From Aerococcus urinaeequi (lineage in GTDB: Bacteria; Bacillota; Bacilli; Lactobacillales; Aerococcaceae): a stretch of DNA of 64,000 nt. Below, in pieces: positions 59,458-64,000 of the stretch (within the stretch, counting starts at the first letter, position 1; each line of letters opens with the position of its first letter). The notes below the pieces were generated by a model. The model made no database searches. It had not been told where the DNA came from and saw only the letters and a program-made list of their open reading frames with translations. The stretch spans positions 310,001-374,000 of the forward strand of contig NZ_CP014162.1 of NCBI RefSeq assembly GCF_001543205.1. Direction: 5' to 3'. A program made the translations under genes and the position numbers.

Positions 59458-60219
59458 CTACATCTCTTTTATAATGAGATAGGTATAATAAATATAACTT
59501 TTTATATATTTAAATATATTATAAACTGACATTAACTTCCAATTTTTTTTAAGAAATTGATATGTACCTTTACGACGTTTGTTTATATTTTTAGTAATTC
59601 TATCGTGATGATCTGTTTGGATGCTAACAGGTTTTGTACTAATGCAACTATAGGATGAAACAAGAGAAAGTCTCAAAAATAGATCAGTATCCTGTCCTGC
59701 CGCAAAATTAGAATCCCACTTACCTACCTGAACAAATTTACTCCTTTTCATAATTGTACACGAAGTATTTACTTGATGAATAGAATTCCTATACACATTG
59801 AAATTATTCTTCTCTAAAGTTGGAATAACAGTTTTGATTAATTCATTTTTTTTAAAGACAGCCATGGGTAATAGATATATATCGCTTCCATCTCCGGAGC
59901 TCAGAATATTTAATACATCTCTAACGGTAGCTTCCTCCACAATATCGTCATCATCAAAAAACCAAATATATTGACTATCGGTTAGCTCGGAACCTAGGTT
60001 ACGAGCCCCTCCACCACCGGTTGATGTCATATTATAAAAATAGATTGCAATATTAGTTGTAAGGTTACGATTTAATTCGCGATTTTTATCGCAAGATCCA
60101 TCATCCACCACCACAATATCCAAATCTTCACAAAAAGGTTCAAAACAAAGTAGAGCATTTTTTAAGAAGTCAGGTCTATTTTTTGTAGGAATAACGACAC
60201 TTAATAAGTTGTTTTTCAT
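59458..60219 (-). CDS. GT2 glycosyltransferase
   Basis: 253-aa GT-A transferase: SVVIPTKNRPDFLKNAL, VVDDGS, GARNLG and the DxD motif FDDDD. The C-terminal part has GQDTDLFLRL, where the base is expected. The start ATG 60219 has AGGAG just upstream; the open frame begins seven codons earlier. It is located 14 nt after the polymerase gene. Confidence 0.88.
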   Translation of the reverse strand: MKNNLLSVVIPTKNRPDFLKNALLCFEPFCEDLDIVVVDDGSCDKNRELNRNLTTNIAIYFYNMTSTGGGGARNLGSELTDSQYIWFFDDDDIVEEATVRDVLNILSSGDGSDIYLLPMAVFKKNELIKTVIPTLEKNNFNVYRNSIHQVNTSCTIMKRSKFVQVGKWDSNFAAGQDTDLFLRLSLVSSYSCISTKPVSIQTDHHDRITKNINKRRKGTYQFLKKNWKLMSVYNIFKYIKSYIYYTYLIIKEM

Positions 60220-60253
60220 ACTATCTCCTATTTTCATCATTTCTATTCAATTA

Positions 60254-61504
60254 TTAGGATTTCCCAAGATTATTAGATTTTTTCTTTATATAAAACTCAA
60301 AAATTAGGTTAATATATAGTAGAAGTGTAGTATTAATAACGGGATTAAATCCGAAAATAAAACCTTTAAAATTTAAAACAATTAATATTGTAATCAGAAA
60401 TATTGAAGTTAACTTAATATCTTCTTTCCCAAGATAAGATGAGGCATTTTTACCTGAAATAAATAAGAAACTAATTATTAGGCTTATTGCAACTAAATAA
60501 ATTAAGCCACCAAGCCATATATCGTTTATATATCCAATATCTGATAGAAAATTACTACTATTTCCAAACATTACTCTTATACCTTCTCCAAACAATAGGC
60601 CTGCTCCTTCTGGCAACTGATATTGATTAGCACTTGTTACATAAGCAAAATACCCGCTTTCAACATTACCATTTAAGAAACTTACAATTTCGTTGAGTCC
60701 AGTCACGATCCATTGTATTGTTGGATTATCGGATACGATAGCTATTTGGATATTATTACTAAATATAAAAATTAAAATAATTGTTAGTAATAGTGAACTC
60801 ACAACTATTTTAGATAAACCTTTGGTCAATCCAAACAATACTATCATTAATAGTCCAATAACTAGTACTACAACACTAGTCCTCGCATTTATTAATGAAG
60901 AAAATATAATAAAAGGTAAAAATAAAAGATACTTGTATTCTTTATTCTTAATTTTTAACATCATTAAGAAAGCAATAATTGCTTGAAGTGCGGGTGTAGC
61001 AAATGTTAAAAAATTTGAAAATCCATACATTCTATAATCTGCTATCCTTAAATATACCTCAGTAGCTCCTTGATTAACTAATTGACGAACTAAAAACTGT
61101 TGTAAATTAGGGACCAGATAACTAGCGAATGCAATTAAGGATTGAACTATTGCAACATTCAATATCACATTTAGTATCTTCACATCACTTTGATTTCGAT
61201 TAATCAATACTATCATAATTGAGACAGGTATTACCTCTAACAACATATATATATGTGGTGTTATCGAAGTTAATGGCACTCTATTTAAACGTATTACGAA
61301 AAATAAATATATTATCAAACTCATTATCATTGTTACTAACACAAAAATATCTCTAATTTGCAAAATTTCTAGAGTCTTCTTTAAATGTAAAAAAAGATAT
61401 ATCATAGCTACTATTGTTAAAGCATGCAATAGATTTACGCCAAAAATAATTGGTACATATATTAAAATAAAAGTTGCAATATTTACTACTACTTTCCTCA
61501 TCAT
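60254..61504 (-). CDS. Wzy-type O-antigen/capsule polymerase
   Basis: 416-aa protein with about 11-12 TMs and a large extracellular loop in the second half (about residues 255-310, with GNVESGYFAYVTSANQYQL), the layout of Wzy polymerases that join repeat units. It has weak sequence conservation, as usual for the family, so the call rests on topology and context between glycosyltransferase genes. Confidence 0.75.
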   Translation of the reverse strand: MMRKVVVNIATFILIYVPIIFGVNLLHALTIVAMIYLFLHLKKTLEILQIRDIFVLVTMIMSLIIYLFFVIRLNRVPLTSITPHIYMLLEVIPVSIMIVLINRNQSDVKILNVILNVAIVQSLIAFASYLVPNLQQFLVRQLVNQGATEVYLRIADYRMYGFSNFLTFATPALQAIIAFLMMLKIKNKEYKYLLFLPFIIFSSLINARTSVVVLVIGLLMIVLFGLTKGLSKIVVSSLLLTIILIFIFSNNIQIAIVSDNPTIQWIVTGLNEIVSFLNGNVESGYFAYVTSANQYQLPEGAGLLFGEGIRVMFGNSSNFLSDIGYINDIWLGGLIYLVAISLIISFLFISGKNASSYLGKEDIKLTSIFLITILIVLNFKGFIFGFNPVINTTLLLYINLIFEFYIKKKSNNLGKS

Positions 61505-61641
61505 CTAATCCCTTCAAAAAAATATATATTATTTTAATATATAAAATAACTCTTTTTAAAAGTGTATTCTGTATACTTGCCCCTTATCTAATTTAGTGAA
61601 CAAACATAATTAGATAGATTAAATAATCTTACTATTATCCT

Positions 61642-62850
61642 TTAAGCAATCACTTTTTTAAGCAACGCTGCTATCTTATTAGCTTGTATAGATGCATTCT
61701 TATTTTGAATAACGTATTCTCTAGCTTTCAAACCTATACTAGTTAACTCAAATTTATCTTTACCCAAAATGTCATCAATTTCCTTTGCAATATCATTGCT
61801 TTCATAACCATCAACCGAATACACATAGTTATAATATTCGGTTGGTATTCCCTCTATTTTAGTTGTTAGAGTAGGCGTGCCTGATACCATATATTCGAAC
61901 ATCTTGGAAGGGAATGAATATTTTGTATAAATATCTTCTGGATTTCTCAAATTTATCAGTAAAGTTGCCTTCTTTAATAAACTAAACACCTCAGGCTTTG
62001 GCAAAAATCCAAAATATTTAATTCGAGAATCTAGATTAGCCTTCTCAATTATATCCGGGGTCATATCTCCTGTACCTATCAACCATAATTGAACATTTTC
62101 AGTTTTAATATTATCAAATACTTCTATTATTTTTTCTATACCTACTTCTCTATTTAATGTTCCGGCATGTGCAATAATAAATTCTTTAGGTTTAGAAGTA
62201 ATTGATAAATCAATTTGATCACTATTATACGCTCCTTCAACTATACAATTTGGTGCTCCCCTCTTATTGACTATTTTATTCATTGCTTTTGAAAATAGAA
62301 TATAACCATCATATTTTTGCTGTAATAGATTCACTAACCTTAAATAAGGTTTGATTATTACTCTTTTGTAGATCTTCATTTTTAGAATCTTCTCTTGAGA
62401 ATATGTAAATAATGGGAGGTCTGTGAATGTCACTACTTTTGGTATTCTTAGAAGGCCTCCTATTAACACTATAGCCATAGATACGGGTGGAAAATGATTA
62501 CTTGAATATATAATTAACTCATCATCTTTTCTATGTTTAAATTTCCAAAAAAGTATTCTTATACAAGAAATTATAAAATAACTTAATTCTCTTAAAAATG
62601 GTAGATTAATATACGGAATATAGTAATAACTTAATTTTTTTGAATTCTTATTGATGATCAGCTTATCATTAGGAAAATACTCAGTTTGGAAAATAGTGTT
62701 AATATCAAGTTTTACATCATCTCGTAATTTTAATTCTTCACAAATTGCTTTTTCATACATTGTTTGTGCGATAACATACGGTTTTTGCTTTTTTTCCAAC
62801 TCTACAAATACTTCATTCTCACTAATTTTCCCAAAATATAAAATATTCAA
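61642..62850 (-). CDS. GT4-family glycosyltransferase
   Basis: 402-aa GT-B enzyme. The C-terminal domain has the donor-binding pattern AHAGTLNREVGIEKIIE, LWLIGTGDM, IKYFGFLPKPEVFSLLKKATLLINLR and the FPSKMFEYMVSGTP element with the conserved Glu. Start TTG with AAAGG upstream. It is 14 nt after the next GT2 gene. Confidence 0.88.
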   Translation of the reverse strand: MNILYFGKISENEVFVELEKKQKPYVIAQTMYEKAICEELKLRDDVKLDINTIFQTEYFPNDKLIINKNSKKLSYYYIPYINLPFLRELSYFIISCIRILFWKFKHRKDDELIIYSSNHFPPVSMAIVLIGGLLRIPKVVTFTDLPLFTYSQEKILKMKIYKRVIIKPYLRLVNLLQQKYDGYILFSKAMNKIVNKRGAPNCIVEGAYNSDQIDLSITSKPKEFIIAHAGTLNREVGIEKIIEVFDNIKTENVQLWLIGTGDMTPDIIEKANLDSRIKYFGFLPKPEVFSLLKKATLLINLRNPEDIYTKYSFPSKMFEYMVSGTPTLTTKIEGIPTEYYNYVYSVDGYESNDIAKEIDDILGKDKFELTSIGLKAREYVIQNKNASIQANKIAALLKKVIA

Positions 62851-62864
62851 CTTTTTAAACCTTT

Positions 62865-63728
62865 CTATTTACTACTAAATTTAAATAAGCAATATGGTAG
62901 TACATAGAATAATTTATATAATCCCTCATTATTCCTATCTACTCTGGAAAGTTTTTTAATTATTTTATAAACTATTTGGTTATTATACTCAGATAGTTTA
63001 TATGCCATTATTACATTCCATGGCAAATTCTCTACTAATTTTTTATTATTTCTAATATCTCTCCATACTTCTGCTCTATTTGCCAATTGAACTTCTGATC
63101 TAAATCCTGCATTATTTCCACGAATTCTAAATTTAGACAATACTCCTTCGACATAACCTAGAGATGAATATTCTGCTAGTTGCCTAAAGAAAACCATATC
63201 TTGTCCATACCTTTTTCCCTCTGGAAATTTAATCTCATATTCTTCTAGAATATCTTTTCTAACAACTACTGTCGAAGTCTGTATCTTTAAAGAAATATAG
63301 CAGTCTCTGAGTACATTACCTTGATACTGAACAGTTTCTACAATTTTTTCGTTTCTAGAATTATCCCAAAACATCAGATAAGAATGTTGTGACCATGCCG
63401 ATTTATTTGCTTCCATATAACTTATTTGCTTTTTCAGTTTTTCTGGATACCAAATATCATCTGAATCCAAAAATGCGATATATTTCCCCTTACTTTTTTG
63501 AATTCCCGTGTTTCTTGCTTTTGATGGTCCACCATTGTTTTGATTAATAAAGTGAACTTTTCTTCTATATTTAGATATTAGATTCGAGATGTCTTCCTTT
63601 GAACCGTCATTAATTACCAAAATCTCAACATTATTATATGTTTGTGTTAATACACTTTCTATCGCTGAAATTAACCAAGTTTTACCTGAATAGAATGGTA
63701 TTACTACACTCACCTTTGGTTCCAACAA
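62865..63728 (-). CDS. GT2 glycosyltransferase
   Basis: 287-aa GT-A enzyme: KVSVVIPFYSGKTWLISAIES, VINDGS, PSKARNTGIQKSKGKYIAFLDSDD (motif spans about residues 75-98), and YGQDMVFFRQLAEY in the acceptor part. Start TTG, overlapping the region just after the epimerase stop (3-nt gap), so the genes are coupled. Confidence 0.88.
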   Translation of the reverse strand: MLEPKVSVVIPFYSGKTWLISAIESVLTQTYNNVEILVINDGSKEDISNLISKYRRKVHFINQNNGGPSKARNTGIQKSKGKYIAFLDSDDIWYPEKLKKQISYMEANKSAWSQHSYLMFWDNSRNEKIVETVQYQGNVLRDCYISLKIQTSTVVVRKDILEEYEIKFPEGKRYGQDMVFFRQLAEYSSLGYVEGVLSKFRIRGNNAGFRSEVQLANRAEVWRDIRNNKKLVENLPWNVIMAYKLSEYNNQIVYKIIKKLSRVDRNNEGLYKLFYVLPYCLFKFSSK

Positions 63729-63731
63729 TTA

Positions 63732-64000
63732 CTATTTCCCCCATACAATTCTATTAATATAATCCGTATAGCTTAATATAATTCTCAAAACTTTATCTGA
63801 TACATTAGGCATGCTATAATCCGCAACCAATCGTAAAGTCTCTTCAGTTTGAGAATCAAGAATTGTTAAACCTTGTAAAATTCTTTCTTTCTCTAAGCCT
63901 ACCATCATAACAGCTCCCTCTTCCATTGCTTCAGGACGTTCGTGAGCTTCACGTAAGTTTAAGGCTTTAAATTTAAGAATAGATGATTCTTCACTAATAG
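63732..64000 (-). CDS. UDP-N-acetylglucosamine 2-epimerase, 3' part
   Basis: Cut by the window edge. The frame is open from position 64000 and encodes the C-terminus of a WecB/MnaA-like epimerase: [20 protein letters not shown] matches the conserved ERPE motif near the end of the family. It converts UDP-GlcNAc to UDP-ManNAc, a precursor for capsule or wall polymer. An apparent internal ATG at 63926 is not the start. Confidence 0.78.
   Translation of the reverse strand, partial: ISEESSILKFKALNLREAHERPEAMEEGAVMMVGLEKERILQGLTILDSQTEETLRLVADYSMPNVSDKVLRIILSYTDYINRIVWGK

Overview
The window is low-GC Gram-positive DNA with Shine-Dalgarno sites close to AGGAGG and frequent TTG starts. WxL surface proteins, pfl/adhE mixed-acid fermentation, PTS sugar uptake with cre sites and a BceRSAB-type module point to Lactobacillales. 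Aerococcaceae or Carnobacteriaceae is my best guess; no rRNA or other marker gene is present to settle it.

Layout. (1) 1-4.6 kb: a BceRSAB-type peptide-antibiotic sensing and resistance module with a recognisable operator. (2) 4.7-6.0 kb: an AT-rich, frameshifted ApeA-like HEPN anti-phage gene. (3) 6.1-16.2 kb: the conserved minus-strand core block recG-plsX-acpP-rnc-smc-HAD phosphatase-ftsY. (4) 16.3-21.6 kb: a luciferase-like oxidoreductase, an orphan NlpA/MetQ lipoprotein, a ComX-like sigma factor co-transcribed with an unsecreted amidase, a divergent unknown protein that may be ComK-like, and exodeoxyribonuclease III. (5) 21.7-31.6 kb: sugar catabolism. An RpiR regulator, alpha-glucoside PTS and GH4 phospho-alpha-glucosidase are followed by 6-phosphogluconate dehydrogenase and gluconate kinase. 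Next comes a cellobiose-type EIIC with a GH1 phospho-beta-glucosidase, divergent from a GntR/UTRA regulator, with a perfect cre and a 10-bp inverted-repeat operator between them.

(6) 31.6-46.1 kb: a three-gene cassette (YdcF/DUF218, Rossmann protein, polysaccharide pyruvyl transferase) occurs twice in direct orientation. Both copies are decayed in different ways. Between them lies an anaerobic block: adhE, pflA, pflB, a DUF59 protein, DUF1858 and DUF438/hemerythrin/PAS genes, a 41-bp hairpin minisatellite and an IS21-type remnant. (7) 46.1-51.8 kb: a WxL surface locus with one DUF916 protein, two WxL proteins and a divergent large WxL adhesin. (8) 51.8-55.8 kb: an IS1182-family element with a premature stop, a ribose-type binding lipoprotein, a stub of its permease and a frameshifted IS30-family element. 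(9) 56-64 kb: a very AT-rich capsule or exopolysaccharide cluster with flippase, pyruvyl transferase, glycosyltransferases, polymerase and the 3' end of a UDP-GlcNAc 2-epimerase, running off the window.

Taken together the window shows conserved core genes, catabolite-controlled sugar operons, and a plastic region rebuilt by duplication, IS insertion and gene decay. The points most worth following up are the frameshifted HEPN gene, the sigma-amidase-(ComK-like?) cluster, the duplicated YdcF/Rossmann/pyruvyl-transferase cassette around the fermentation block, and the tandem-PAS DUF438 protein beside pfl.
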